Below, piece after piece: positions 32,860 to 43,612 of a DNA stretch of 64,000 nt; positions within the stretch are counted from its first letter, which is position 1, and each line of letters begins with the position of its first letter. Both the position numbers and the translations under genes were made by a program. The notes under the pieces are model-generated. The model was not told the origin of the DNA. It made no database searches and saw nothing but the letters and a program-made list of their open reading frames with translations. Location: contig JAVGVS010000306.1 of NCBI GenBank assembly GCA_032718565.1, positions 469,388-533,387 of the forward strand, written 5' to 3'. The DNA is from Distichodus sexfasciatus (taxonomy: Eukaryota > Chordata > Actinopteri > Characiformes > Distichodontidae).

Positions 32860-33165
32860 TGCTAGCTGAAAGGTAACAACAGAATCTACAAACAGCAAAG
32901 AGAATTTAGCAAATTTCATTGCATGCCATAGTGCCATAGGGATCGAAATTATGACGTTGGAGTGGAGATCGAGGGCCCAAGCGATGGCCTCAATGTGCAT
33001 GTGTGCGTGTGAAAAGTGAGTACATTTGGGAGTCTTTTGCAGAAATAAAAGTGTGGCGAATCCGTTAATTGAAAGCAGCTGAAAGAAATTAACATAATCT
33101 TTAAGTGGTGTTAAGCAAGAAACACGTCTAACTCTCCCACTCTATACCTCTTTTCCGCTCTATCC
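32860..33165. other. Unique DNA with a short duplicated motif
   Basis: Holds the second copy of 'ttggagtggagatcgagg' at about 32957-32990, then unique DNA. Confidence 0.4.
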
Positions 33166-33560
33166 ATCTCTCTCACTCCTTACATCCGGAGGAAAAGTCT
33201 GATCGTTGGCGCTTGTCATGTCTCTGGCTGATTTTATTACTCACCCTCAATCGCCTCACGAGCGCAGATCTGGAACACGTGTCTCCTATTGATCCCTAAT
33301 CAATGATCAATTACACGAGCCATTTGTTCAATTAGGAGCCCACGGGTCCTTCTGGAAACACGCTGCTGATCAGGTATTTGACATGAGAAACTGCGCAGAC
33401 GGACCCTCTTCCATAATTGATTAACACAACATGCACGGCTGTTCCCTAAATAAGTAAAAGGGAAGGGGTTTATTTACTTGCCGTGTTCATAAATACTCGT
33501 AAAATTGTTTATATGGTTCCGGTGGGAGACGCAAATAAGACGGAACAAGACGTGACCTGA
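33166..33560. other. Strong candidate conserved non-coding element
   Basis: Unique, with clustered homeodomain- and PBX-like cores: 'attgatccctaatcaatg', 'gatcaattacacgagcc', 'tgttcaattaggagccc', 'ccataattgattaacac', 'tccctaaataagtaaaagg', 'gtttatttacttgccgtg'. No repeat family, no long frame. Of all the islands this has the highest density of AT-core motifs. Confidence 0.55.
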
Positions 33561-33565
33561 AGTTA

Positions 33566-33692
33566 AGAGCTGCAAGTTTCGTCACGATACAATATTATAT
33601 CGATTCAACTGATGACAATTTAAAACTTTGCAACGATACGATTTCAAATCGATTCATCATCTCACATCTAATTACAAAAAAATTATAAAATA
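33566..33692. mobile_element. hAT-type miniature element remnant
   Basis: 'cacgatacaatattatatcg' and 'caacgatacgatttcaaatc' repeat the cgata core and end in 'catctcacatcta'. Confidence 0.45.
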
Positions 33693-33894
33693 TTTTTTTT
33701 CAATTCCAGAGCTATGACACGTGTTATGGCGTAATAAAAGTTGTGATGTAATAAAATTGTATAGGGTTCAATTCTACAGCTACAGCTTTTATAGATTGGT
33801 TTTGCATGTTTCTACTCTGTAAATTATTTGATCAAGAAAGTTTACTTTGACAACGTGACTTAAGTTTGACTAGTATCATAACCTTCTCCGAGAA

Positions 33895-34900
33895 GGAGAA
33901 TTCACCTCCCGGGTAAGAATCCAGCCTGACAGACAGGGGGTGCTGTCCCATTCCTGTCTCCTTCTCCTCCTTTTTAGGGGGGCTATTGTTTTTTTGGGTC
34001 AGATAGTCAGACCTCTGTAGCGGAGGTGGGAAAGGGGGCGTCTCAGTCCCTCACACCGCCTTAAAAATCCCCCGCCCAAAAAAAAAACCCTTCTATTTTC
34101 TCCCCATTAAGCTCCTCGGTAACAATGGGAGCTGACAGAGCCACTGGAAACAATCGGGGCGGGGTCACCGGCGGGGTGACCCCAAAGGGGGCCAGTAGGG
34201 TGGGGTGGGGCCACAAACCGCCACCCACTGTCCTGCTGTCCCACTGGCCCCGTCTCCGGCTTTGTTCCATCAGTCCAGTAAGAGAATGGGGGCACTTTGG
34301 CGAACGCTTGTCTCCCAACACCTCTCTCTGTTTCTTTCTTTCTCTTTCGGGTTTCTGTCTCACTTCCTTCACGCTCTCTCTTTCCAGATCCTTCTCTCTC
34401 CAAGGTCCGTCTAAGCGCAGACTGACGGCGAAAGCGAGTAACACGCTGACTCCCGTCAGTACGACACGTCTCTGCCCCTTCTCTCTCTTTTTCTCTTCTC
34501 TCCAATCAAAAATGTCTGTCTCGCTGCGTTGCCCGCTCACCGCTGTGTGTGTGTGTATGTGTGTGTGTGTGTTTGGTGAGAGCGAGTGTGCGTGTCTGGC
34601 TTTTGTGAGGGTGAAGTGTGAGGACAGGATTGAGAGGGGAGGAAGTAGGTGTGGGGGCAGACGGGGAAGGGCGAGGGGTGGGGATGGTGGGGGGAGGGGG
34701 GAACCGGGTGTCTGCGGATTGACAGTTTGGGAGCTTCCCACTCAACTGCCCCTGAGAAGTGTGTTTGTGTGTGTGTGAGACCCCAGCGTTCCCATGTGAA
34801 AGTGCTCTCTCACCCCAGCCTTGGATGCACCCGACCGTTAGACCTTCCGACACGAGTCTTTTCTCTCAACGCTTCTGGGAGATAAGAGCTGCGAAACGGT
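33895..34900. other. GC-rich island complex, candidate conserved non-coding elements
   Basis: About 1 kb: 'ttctccccattaagctcc', 'ggaaacaatcggggcgg', 'ggtcaccggcggggtgacc' (a near-perfect palindrome around 34165), then TC-rich DNA, a GT tract (34543-34573) and G-rich DNA (34645-34705). Overlapping frames up to 226 codons run on both strands through low-complexity sequence, so no gene is called; a promoter-proximal CpG-like island is possible. Confidence 0.4.
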
Positions 34901-34949
34901 TCTATATTCGACCGGAGCTTTCTGTTAATACAAGTAAACGTAAAAATCG

Positions 34950-35560
34950 GTAAATATTAGGCTTGATACGATATTATATCGATCAAATGTACAACAATTC
35001 GACTTCTGCCGACATCACAAGTTTGATACGATACGACACTATTCAGGACTCGGCGATCGATATGCAGGTTTGACAACGATTCGATTTCTATTGATGATAA
35101 AAATTCTTTGCATTCTGATGTTACGAAGGCGCAAAAACGACGACCAGACCGTTCAGCCATGTTGATAGTAATCAACGATGCTGACGTCACGTACCAAAAC
35201 TTGAACACGCTGCCACCCCAATTTTTGCTAGTACTGCAACTCGCACACACGTTGCGTTCATTTCTGACAATGTGCTCAGAGGACGCGTCAAAGGAATGTT
35301 GGGAATGCGTGGCAGCCATGGTGCATGCATGTAAGCGTTCTTAGCGTTAAGTATATCCCGGCCTTAACCGTTACTCTACTAACTGCAACGAAAAGACCTA
35401 TATCTTCATCATTTATCCGCTTTAACTTTTTCACATGTTTATCTCCTACTGCAATTTTTAACACACATCACTCAGGCAATTTCTACAGGTCTACTTTCTT
35501 CTCCTCACTTTTTGGGCACTTATCTCCCGAGTTTTGGTTGCAGAGACACCATTCATGGCC
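34950..35560. mobile_element. hAT-type element remnant
   Basis: Left end 'ggcttgatacgatattatat' with repeated gatacgat cores to 35100, then unique interior with 'cagccatgttgatag' and 'gctgacgtcacgtacc'. The 78-codon frame 35108-35344 has no recognised transposase motif. Confidence 0.4.
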
Positions 35561-36079
35561 CCTGTAAATAAGGAGGGAGAACAGCACTTGGGGTTGCAAC
35601 ACTTTAGCAGCATTTATTAGCAACCGCACACAGTAATCACTCGTTTTCTCTATGAACTGCTCATCTAGTTAAACAACTTCTGCACAAGATGGAAAAGTGA
35701 ACACTGCTCTGGTTGTAAAGTAGTAAAACGCTTGCCAGCGTTCCTGCCCCAGGTTGCGATGGTGGGAGTGAGACACATACACACACACACACACACACAC
35801 ATTGGGATATGGCCTGCAGCTTTATTGTTGCCCAACAGTCTGGCCAGGTAGTCTGACCGCTGCACTTAATCTGATTCAATTTGATGAATAAAACATTAAG
35901 GAAATATTATGAGTCAGACATTATCAGTCTACTTTATTCCAAATGGAATGCAGCCTCCTGAAGATGGAGACTGGCATCGGTGTAAGAGAATCACTACAGT
36001 GTGTAAATGTTGGTTAATTTCGGAGAGAACGCAGGAGGTCAGATAAACTGGAGAGATCTACAGGTCAGTGTTTCAATGT
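35561..36079. other. Unique DNA with (CA)n at 35777-35801
   Basis: No gene recognised; CA tract explains the VCVCV frames on the minus strand. Confidence 0.4.
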
Positions 36080-36725
36080 TGCAGCATTTTTTCCGATATG
36101 ATATTATATCACAACTTGTTATTTACACCCGAGTTGTCACTGGGCAGTTGGTGGCGTAACGATTGGGCGTCTGCCCCATGATCATTAGCTCGCCGGTTTA
36201 AATCCCAGACCGGTAAAGTTGCCCCTGAGGTACCGTCCCCAATGCCCCATGTCATCTGCCCACTGCTCCTTCACGGATGGGTTGCAGCACTATGTGTTTT
36301 GCTGTGGTGTGTTCACAGTGACAAAAATAATCACTCGTTTTCTCACATTAGGAGTGATTCACAAATTTCATCACAATATGATGCAATGTCTGCTAACATT
36401 ACAACGTCGGCTTTGATATGATTTCAATTCAATTCAGGAGCTGGCAATCGATATGAATATCATCATATGCTGATTCATATCATATCAAACCACAAAAAGC
36501 AAATATAATATCATTTGGCATCTTCGTTCCTGAGCTGAAATTGAATATTTGTAACATTCTCTTTACTAGTAGCTGAACATATTTACAATACAAACCATGT
36601 CAGTGAAGTATGAGGGCAAAAACCAAACCAACAAAAAATCCTAAAACTAAAAAATTGTCCAATAATCATTACTGAGGTAAAATGTTAAAATCGTGATAAT
36701 TGATTTGTTATATTGCCCAGCCCTA
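36080..36725. mobile_element. Miniature DNA transposon of the 'gggctgggcaatat' type, with nested SINE
   Basis: Ends at the right with 'ttgttatattgcccagccc' (complement gggctgggcaatataac). Left part has 'ccgatatgatattatatcac'. The interior repeats 'gatatgaatatcatcatatg' in both orientations. A SINE family 2 copy (36146-36345) interrupts it. Confidence 0.5.
36146..36345 (+). mobile_element. SINE family 2, full-length class
   Basis: 'gggcagttggtggcgtaacg' (A box), 'gccggtttaaatccc' (B box), 'gatgggttgcagcac', 'ttcacagtgacaaaaata'. Confidence 0.8.
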
Positions 36726-36795
36726 CAAGTTCATCATGCAGTGAAATGGCACCTAAAATATTATTTTAGGTGCCAATATTTATTCAATATTTATT

Positions 36796-37128
36796 CATCT
36801 GAACTGCTTGATTGCGGGTGTGAACGGAGCCTATCCCGGGAAATACGGGCATAAGACGGGGAACAACCCTGGGCAGGCACCAACACACAACAGGGCACAC
36901 ACTCACACAAAAACACATTCTCAGTTACACCTTATGGGGCCAATTTAGAGTCGCCAATTAACCTATATTGCATGCTGTTGGACTGTGGGCACCCGGAGAA
37001 AACCCATGCGAACACGGGGAGAAACGCAAACTCCACACAGAAAGGCCCTACGGCCGACCCGGGGGTGGAACCCAGGACCTTCTCGCTGTGAGGTGGCAGT
37101 GCTAACCACTTCGCCACCGCGTCGCCCC
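36796..37128 (-). mobile_element. SINE family 1, near full length
   Basis: From 'ttattcatctgaactgc' through 'gagcctatcccgggaaat', 'ggccaatttagagtcgcc', 'aactccacacagaaagg' to the tRNA-like head 'gtgctaaccacttcgcc' in reverse. B box 'gggtggaacccagg' is mutated. Confidence 0.9.
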
Positions 37129-37235
37129 AAAACTGTATTTAGCACACAAAAAATTTTAAACTATTAATTAAAACGTTTGATTAATCATGATAATTAATTT
37201 GAGGTCATATCGACCAGCCCTACTTCAACTGCGCG
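37129..37235. mobile_element. Miniature DNA transposon end
   Basis: 'gattaatcatgataattaat' then 'tcatatcgaccagccct'. The same ending occurs at 53370-53428. Confidence 0.5.
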
Positions 37236-37610
37236 GCTAAATAACACAAGCTTACAGAAAACACTGCTGCAAGGGGAACCTAGTACGCGAATGTCGGAGA
37301 GTGAGGGAGGGAGGGAGGGAGGTAGAAAGGGAGGGCGGAGGGGCAAATTCCAGGGTGATGCGGCCTGCTGGGCCGGCATGAGGTAAGGGTGGGAGGGGGG
37401 AAACGGATGGAGTGGAATGGGGTGGGGAGGGAGGAGGTGGTAGGACAAGAGGGAGGGGTAAGTGGCGGAGGCAGCGAGGACAGATGGCGTCCCTCGCAGG
37501 GCTGAGAGAGTCCTAGTTTTCACCTGCAGCCCCATGGGAAAAAGCCTCCTCCCGCGCACATGCAGGCCGAAACAGTCTGGGTCCTGGAATGCTCCCGTCA
37601 TCTAAACACC
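37236..37610. other. GC-rich unique island with G-rich tracts
   Basis: (gagg)n near 37302-37345 and G-rich 37385-37460 surround 'gatgcggcctgctggg', 'gatggcgtccctcgcagg', 'ttttcacctgcagcccc'. The 135-codon minus-strand frame is low complexity. Candidate regulatory island. Confidence 0.35.
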
Positions 37611-37778
37611 CCACAACCCCCCACCCTGTCAAAAAAACAAAAAAACTGGGGTGGTGTTAGCGAAGATACATATAAGCCAGTGGTGGAAAGGGTACTGAAT
37701 ATATGTAGTACAAATACTGTTACATTGCTAGAACCACACTCGTTTACTATGACAACGGGTGTTACGATATTTATCATC

Positions 37779-38520
37779 GGACCCTCCAGGATTTCGCGAT
37801 GTTGCGATCGCAACTATTAATGCAAACTCAGCTATTCATCACTACCGTGCAATTGTGACTAATTTCCGCAACGTTTCTGCAAATTTTTTGACCAATCGTT
37901 GCCGTATCTTTGAGCCATACCTCAGCGAACTCACTTCCTTGTTATATTTGGACAACGCAAGAAACGTGTGATAAAAAACGCCTCATGTTTACCTTCAAAA
38001 ATAACTAAATGATTAATGGTTAATAAAAAATAATAGTGGCTTTGTTCCCTACATTTTAATTAATTGTTAAAGAATCATGAAGGGGGACAAAATCGCAATT
38101 TTTGTTGCAACTTTGACTTGCTCCCGCAGCTTAATTGCAACAAAACGGCTAAAAACACTGCCACTTTCATCGCAATTTGTTAGGGAAAAGAGGCCTGAAC
38201 TCCAGGAGGGACTGATACATATCGCGATTTCATCGCGACCTTTCAATTTTTTCCGCATTTTTTACCCATCATTGTCATTTCCCGTAAAACGTTGACCCAT
38301 ACGCCAGCGAACTCACTTCCTTGTTATGCTTAGGAGACACAGGAAACGTGTGTGATAAAAATGTCGCAGATTTATCTTCAAAAATAACTAAATGGTTAAT
38401 CAAAATAATAGTGGTTTTGTTCCTTTCATTTTAATTCATTGTTAAACAATAGTTATGAAGCAGAAAAAAATCACAACTTTATTGCAACAAAATGGCTAAA
38501 AACACCGCAATCTTTTAGAA
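37779..38520. mobile_element. DNA transposon with 'ccctccagga' ends, partly tandemly duplicated
   Basis: Left 'accctccaggatttcgcg' and right 'gaactccaggagggact' (38195-38211) are inverted. The interior ('cagcgaactcacttccttg', 'aaaaataactaaatg', 'ataatagtgg') is repeated 382 bp downstream (37912 versus 38294). A fragment with the same left end is at 44428. Superfamily not assigned. Confidence 0.65.
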
Positions 38521-38544
38521 ATGCTGCTGTAAATTAAGGAATTT

Positions 38545-38757
38545 TAGGCTGCAACAATCTCCAAAAAATGCCGATTAACAGAATTCCTTTTTCAAGAGAT
38601 TTTAATAGTATTTTTTATTATTTCTTCATCTCAATAGGTATATATTTTAAAGCGTATAAGGCTGATTTCTTGAATACGGATTGAGCCTCAATTTACGTCA
38701 ATTAAACGTTCTGAACATACTTTCGATTCATTTCCTATTAACCTGGCCATCCCTAGT
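38545..38757. mobile_element. Miniature DNA transposon
   Basis: Left 'taggctgcaacaatctcc', right 'ttaacctggccatccct'; fish elements beginning tagggctgcaacaa are common. Ends are only roughly inverted. Confidence 0.45.
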
Positions 38758-39185
38758 CGTCTTTCCCCTCTGTTTTCTTTTCACTCCCCCTCCGTCCATC
38801 CGTCTCGCTCTCCCTCTCTCTCTCCGTCTCGCCGACCTCGTGCTTCTCGCTGGCGGACTGTTGGATCATGCAGATGGCGCTTTTGAGGGCGTTGAATGGG
38901 GGCGTCCGGGGTCACGAGGATGAGACAATAACGCTACCATTCACTACCCGCTCCAGCAGCGCTCGCCAAAGCATGGAGAAAGTAAACAATGGGACGGGGC
39001 CAGCGAGGGCGGGGTCGAGGGTGGGGTGTAAAGAAGGGGGGAATGTTCCTCTGACAAAGTTTTGGGGTTTCGGAGGGAAGGGGTGGGGGGTAATACGTGT
39101 GCTGGTCCCAGGGTCAGCGCAAGCTCCCGATGGTCCTCTGTCGCACCAGCGGCATGCCGCACCAACACCCCCCCCAGGTTAGGGC
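38758..39185. other. Strong candidate conserved non-coding element, GC-rich
   Basis: After a TC-rich run: 'gatcatgcagatggcgc', 'gagggcgttgaatggggg', 'gatgagacaataacgctac', 'gtaaacaatgggacgggg', 'ctctgacaaagttttggg'. 'acaatggg' and 'acaaag' are SOX-like cores. The 104-codon + frame (38868-39182) has no recognised domain. Confidence 0.45.
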
Positions 39186-40020
39186 TGAGCGACTCGGAAT
39201 AAGAATCCAAGCACAACACACACGTTCCAGACGTTTTGCGTACTTACATTTTCAGACTTTGTAGACTTGGCAAATAACTACAGATTTTTTTTTTTTTATA
39301 ATTTGACAATTGATCTGCAGGTCGCATTGTTGCACATCACAGTCGCTATCGTAACGGTTAAGGCGTTTGCCACATGATCTGAAGTTTGCCGGTTTGAACC
39401 ACTGAGGTACTCATGAGCAAGCTACCGTCCCCAATTCACTGCTTTTTAACAAATAAAAATTAATTTTGTGTGAAAATCAGCTAAATCCACTGGTCCTTTT
39501 TTCCAAAAAAACCTCTAAATTCACCTCTTCCACATAGGCACAGGAAAGAGGTGCAAAACTGCAGGTGGAAACACTGTAAATGATGACGGCACACACAAGC
39601 AAGTTTTTTAAAGTATGAGTCCGTTTCCATCAGAGTAACAGCAGCACACGACAAACTGTTATGAGCGCATGCCATTTCCGAGCCATTTCCACTCTATCTG
39701 TTTTCTTTCGCCTTATAATGGGCACGGTTTTGAGGGCGACAAAGTTTTCTTTGCTCATTCACTATCAGTAGGTCAGGCTCATCCATGTCATCATACTCCG
39801 TTTTCCATTAAAAAATCTCAGTCTAATCTCAATCACCAACAACACCGTTCACAAAAAGCCGACTCCTCAGCGCGGCGCCATGTTGAAAATACTTGAAGTC
39901 ACATGACTCGATTTTGCGTTCTGATTGGTTCTCGAAACGCAGAGGCTTTTGCTGCCAAAGGGAGGTGGAGTTTAAAGGATTCGATATTTCAGATGAGGCG
40001 GAGAGTAGTATTTAGTGTAT
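39186..40020. mobile_element. Unclassified transposon-derived region
   Basis: Starts 'tagggctgagcgactcgg', a plausible hAT terminus; includes 'gcgccatgttgaaaatac' as in other fish elements and a nested SINE at 39335-39450. The right boundary is not defined. Confidence 0.35.
39335..39450 (+). mobile_element. SINE family 2, 5' half
   Basis: 'cgtaacggttaaggcgttt', 'tgccggtttgaaccact', 'gaggtactcatgagcaag', 'taccgtccccaattcact'. Confidence 0.65.
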
Positions 40021-40129
40021 TTTTAAGCAAAATTATTTGATTTCCATATACTACGTGTGGAGAGCATTCACTCAACATTGTTATCTCATTTTTGACAGAG
40101 CGGCTTATGCATCTCTTCGTATCGACATA

Positions 40130-40525
40130 TACACTGCCCTCCAAAAGTTTGGAAACGCCCCTGGCAAAGTGGGGTTTTGGACGATATCAGCATGAATCCT
40201 CATGGTGCAAATACATTATCTTTGGATACCAGCAATAATCATTTTATTTTGATTACATAATAATGGCAATATATACATGTCAAAGTCAGACGTGCCCCTT
40301 TGCCAGCTGTGATGTTTGGTTACTGGTTTAAACTTGGCCCAGGTTTTTAAAAGATTTTTGGGTCAGCACACCTGAATAGCTTCAACAATTGATTGGTTCA
40401 TTGACAGCTCGGACGCCCAGATTATGCAGAGCTGTAATAGCTGCTAATGGTGGACATTCTGATGAATACAAAATTTAAGTATTTTCTATGTATAAACTGT
40501 TTAATAAACTGTTTATGTAATAAAA
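40130..40525 (+). pseudogene. Tc1/mariner fragment with transposase C-terminal relic
   Basis: Left terminus 'tacactgccctccaaaag' then 'tttggaaacgcccctgg', a different Tc1 subfamily from 6236 and 60678. Near the end, an in-frame tail encodes AVIAANGGHSDEYKI followed by a stop at 40476-40478, the C-terminal end of a Tc1-type transposase. The DDE core is missing and the right terminal repeat is lost at the junction with the next element. Confidence 0.75.
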
Positions 40526-41172
40526 TGTGACCCTCCACGGCAAAACCAGTCGCTTGTCGCAAATTTTCAAAATTGAGTTATTATGTTGTCATGGAAGGGC
40601 ATAAATCAACCTTCAAAACGATACCTATATCGAATTAATCAGATGACATATGACTGAGATATCAACATTCAAAGGAGTCGGGTTTCTCCTGTCACGCCAA
40701 GTGAGAAACGGAGAAATCTGCCTTTGAAGTTGACTATCGCCGTAGCACTCACAGACGCTTGGTGCGGTCGCGGCTACGTTTGCATTTACGGTAGCCTACG
40801 CTGCATTCACAGCCACACGGATAGCCTACCTGCGTTAGGTTAACTGAACTCGGGAGACGAAGATGGATTCCGGAGAAATATCTTCACGCTAGTCAACCAG
40901 TGGATTTACCGTAAATATTGAAGTAGAGCGGTCAAAACAGAAACTTTTAACATTCTGCTGGAATTGAATTCCTCACCTCAAGAAAGTCACGTTTTTAGGA
41001 TGAATAGGGTAAGTTCTTCAGCGAAATTTACTCACAGTACAGTATAGACCTTCCACTGTTTCAAAACACTAAAAACTAAAAATCCAAAATTTTACCCCAC
41101 GCAACATAAACGCTCGTTTTTCTTGGAAACCTCCGTTGCGCCAAGCGACTGGTTTTGCCGTGGAGGGTCACA
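40526..41172. mobile_element. Nonautonomous DNA transposon with 31-bp perfect terminal inverted repeats
   Basis: Left 'tgtgaccctccacggcaaaa' continues ccagtcgcttg; the right end is its exact complement to position 41172. About 647 bp with no coding. No target duplication is evident in the flanks. A truncated copy lies inside the SINE at 32618-32832. Superfamily unassigned. Confidence 0.85.
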
Positions 41173-41294
41173 AGTATGTTTTGTTAGTTCGTGTTGTCCG
41201 TTATCACTGCAACATTATCACAAATTAAAAAGGATTCATGGCAATATAAATTGCTTAAAAATATGGCAGTATCATTTTTAGGCCATATCGCTCC

Positions 41295-41395
41295 CACCTC
41301 ACGGCCAAATGTAGAGGTCAGGTTTGGTTGTGGTGCACTGTGTCCTGTGCTGTGGTGTGTTCAAAATGACAAATAATCACTCACTCACTATTTAG
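41295..41395 (+). mobile_element. SINE family 2, 3' half
   Basis: 'gtagaggtcaggtttggttg', 'ggtgcactgtgtcctgtg', 'aatgacaaataatcactc'. Confidence 0.7.
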
Positions 41396-41454
41396 CAGAG
41401 CCCAAAATGTGTATCAGCAACTCTGGGTGAGCAGCTACTCTTTCAGACAAGTTC

Positions 41455-41604
41455 AATACACATTCTCTCTCTCTGTCCCCTCTCCCTTTTTACTTCTGTC
41501 TCTCTCAATCTTTTTTCATCTCTATCTCAGTTTTTCCTTCTTTCTTTCTCCCAACCTCTAGCAAAGTCCCTCTTCCTTTTCTTTTCCTTTCTCTCTCTCA
41601 GTCT

Positions 41605-41652
<48 letters not shown>

Positions 41653-41712
41653 ATCCCCCCTCTTCCCCACCTCCCTTTCTTGTCTGTTCTATCCCTCTCT
41701 CCCCCCTCCTGG
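41455..41712. repeat. Pyrimidine-rich (TC)n tract, 250 bp
   Basis: Almost pure C/T with (CT)n at 41605-41646. Opposite strand sense to the GA tracts at 46.6-49.6 kb. Confidence 0.9.
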
Positions 41713-41920
41713 TTGAGCTGTGTGGTGATGAGCTTGTGTTGTTCAGGTGAACAGCGGTGTTATTGATCGTATCGGCTGGAGTCTGGCTGGATCGATACGA
41801 GCGATCAGGACTTCTATCGAGCCTCCTGTCCTGAGCGTCAGCTCCGTGTGACGCGACGCTCCACGACTTCCCTGCTTAAGTGGATTTTATTCGCTTAAAC
41901 ATTCCTTTTTCACAAATCAG
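41713..41920. other. Candidate conserved non-coding element
   Basis: 'gtgttattgatcgtatcgg', 'ggctggatcgatacgagcg', 'gagcgtcagctccgtgtg'. Unique, no frame. Confidence 0.4.
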
Positions 41921-42217
41921 TGTGCCTCCGTATTCCAAGTGATGGAGTATTTAGTCTTAACTTTAGATTTAGTCCTAGTCTATCAACAAAAGGCTTGAGT
42001 TTAAATTTGAGCTTCTATCCTGCATAGTTTTAACATTTAAACAGTAGTTCCTGTCTGTTCCTTCTCTTCTCGCTTTCTCCCTTCCTCTGTCTCTCTTCCT
42101 CTTCCGTTCTCCGTCTTTCTCCCTCTCTCTCACAGGACGCCTGTGTATTGCAAGTGGCTGAATATTTTGTGTAAATTTTGGTAGCAACTTTAGATTTAGT
42201 CTTAATAATTGTAATTA

Positions 42218-42413
42218 AAGTGAGTGATTGTCATTGTGAACGCAGCACAACAAAAATGTGACATCTGCATTTGTAGCGTAGTGGGTAACTTTTTTGAGCA
42301 GTGCTTGGAGACGGCATGAGTACCTCAGTGGTACCTTTACCGGTCTGGAACTTGAACCGAAAACACTCAGATCATAGGGCCGACTCTCTAACCGTTACAC
42401 TGCCAACTGCCCT
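42218..42413 (-). mobile_element. SINE family 2
   Basis: 'gtgagtgattgtcattgtg', 'gacatctgcatttg', 'gagcagtgcttggagacgg', 'acttgaaccgaaaac', 'ctaaccgttacactgcc'. The central part (gatgggtc block) is deleted. Confidence 0.8.
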
Positions 42414-42454
42414 TTAAGACAACAAAAAGTAGTTCTATTGGTAGCGGAACACTT

Positions 42455-42615
42455 GGGGGCAGTTAGTAGCGTAACGATTAGGGAGTCGGCCCCGTGAAAT
42501 AGAGGGTCGCTGGTTCAGGTCCTGGACCGTTAAAGGCACCACTGAGGTGCTCACTGCAAAAAAAAAAAAAGTTGCCCACTGCACCTTCAGGGACGTGTCA
42601 AATGCAGAGGTCAGA
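42455..42615 (+). mobile_element. SINE family 2, inverted partner of the preceding copy
   Basis: 'gtagcgtaacgattaggg' (A box), 'gctggttcaggtcctgg' (B box), an A13 run at 42557, 'gcccactgcaccttcagg'. Truncated at 'aaatgcagaggtcaga'. Confidence 0.8.
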
Positions 42616-43610
42616 CATTAAATTGGCATCTGATAGGCTAACCCATGTGCCGCATCACTGCACACTCTTGACAGCTGTGAGATGAAGTCAAAGGATGGAA
42701 GCAAGAATCTGTGGAAGTATTTATCAACATTTATGAATTACACATTTGACCGTAACTTGCTTTACCACATAATGACGAAGTCACATAGCGAATCCCGTTT
42801 ATAATGCAAACGGCGCCGTTCATAACGCACTCAGCAACATTTAGTCATTGAACACCAAGGGGCTTCTCACAAATAACGGAAGATTGACATAACTCGCGAA
42901 CACGTGCATGTAGCAACAACGTGAATGGGAGCAACATACACCGCCATAGCCTGCACATTTTAGAGTTGGAACGCCGTTTCTAGCACAAAAACTGAAGGAG
43001 GAGTAGCGGTGCCAAAAAGTGGGTGGAAAACTAAATAATGATGCAAATAACACATTTTTACGTGCGGAAAAATGGAAAGAACTCACAAACCAGTGCATGG
43101 TGCAAAAACGTGTATGAAAGCACACTACATATTATAGCCCAGACGTTTGAGCTGGAAAGGCATTTCCAGCGTGAAAACAATAGGAGAAGTGGCGGCAAAA
43201 AGGGAACGAAATAATGACGTAAATAACGTAATAACGTGCACTCGTTCGCGAGTTATTTCCATTGTTACACCTGTAAAAATGGACAAAACCTGCAAACGAG
43301 TGCATGTAGCAAAAACGTGCATGAAAGCACATGACACTGGCATTTCTAGCACAAAAAAACTAGTAGCAGTGCCAAAAAGTGGGTGGAATAATTTTTTTTT
43401 AAAAACTAATAATAATAATAATAATCATAATAATAATTAACTCACTTTAAGAGTATCTTACAGCCTAAATATGAATTATTACTGGGTGAAAGCGCTTGGA
43501 CGTAGTTAGACCTTTTCTCTGTATGTGGTGTAGCTAACTACTATATTACAACAGTAGTTTGGCTGTAGTTTATCAACTTGTAGCTTGAAAAGTTGCCCTT
43601 TAAAATGACC
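42616..43610. mobile_element. hAT-like family A copy with internal satellite
   Basis: Left 'ggcatctgataggctaac' and 'gacagctgtgagatg', right 'gtagctaactactatatta' and 'cttgtagcttgaaaag' match 1-405 and 24973-25976. Between them lie three 190-205-bp repeats (separate entry) not present in those copies. Confidence 0.6.
42901..43400. repeat. Diverged tandem repeat, three units of about 190-207 bp
   Basis: 'gtgcatgtagcaa…aacgtg' occurs at 42904, 43093 and 43300; 'gccaaaaagtgggtggaa' near 43012 and 43372; 'acgtaaataacg'/'atgcaaataac' between. A (TAA)n run follows at 43407-43438. Overlapping frames on both strands are by-products. Confidence 0.75.
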
Positions 43611-43612
43611 GT

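Noticed and set aside
34061..34778. 226-codon minus and 217-codon plus frames over the GC-rich island
   Set aside because: Both strands open at once through TC-, GT- and G-rich sequence, no recognisable domain, no splice logic; consistent with stop-poor GC-rich DNA.
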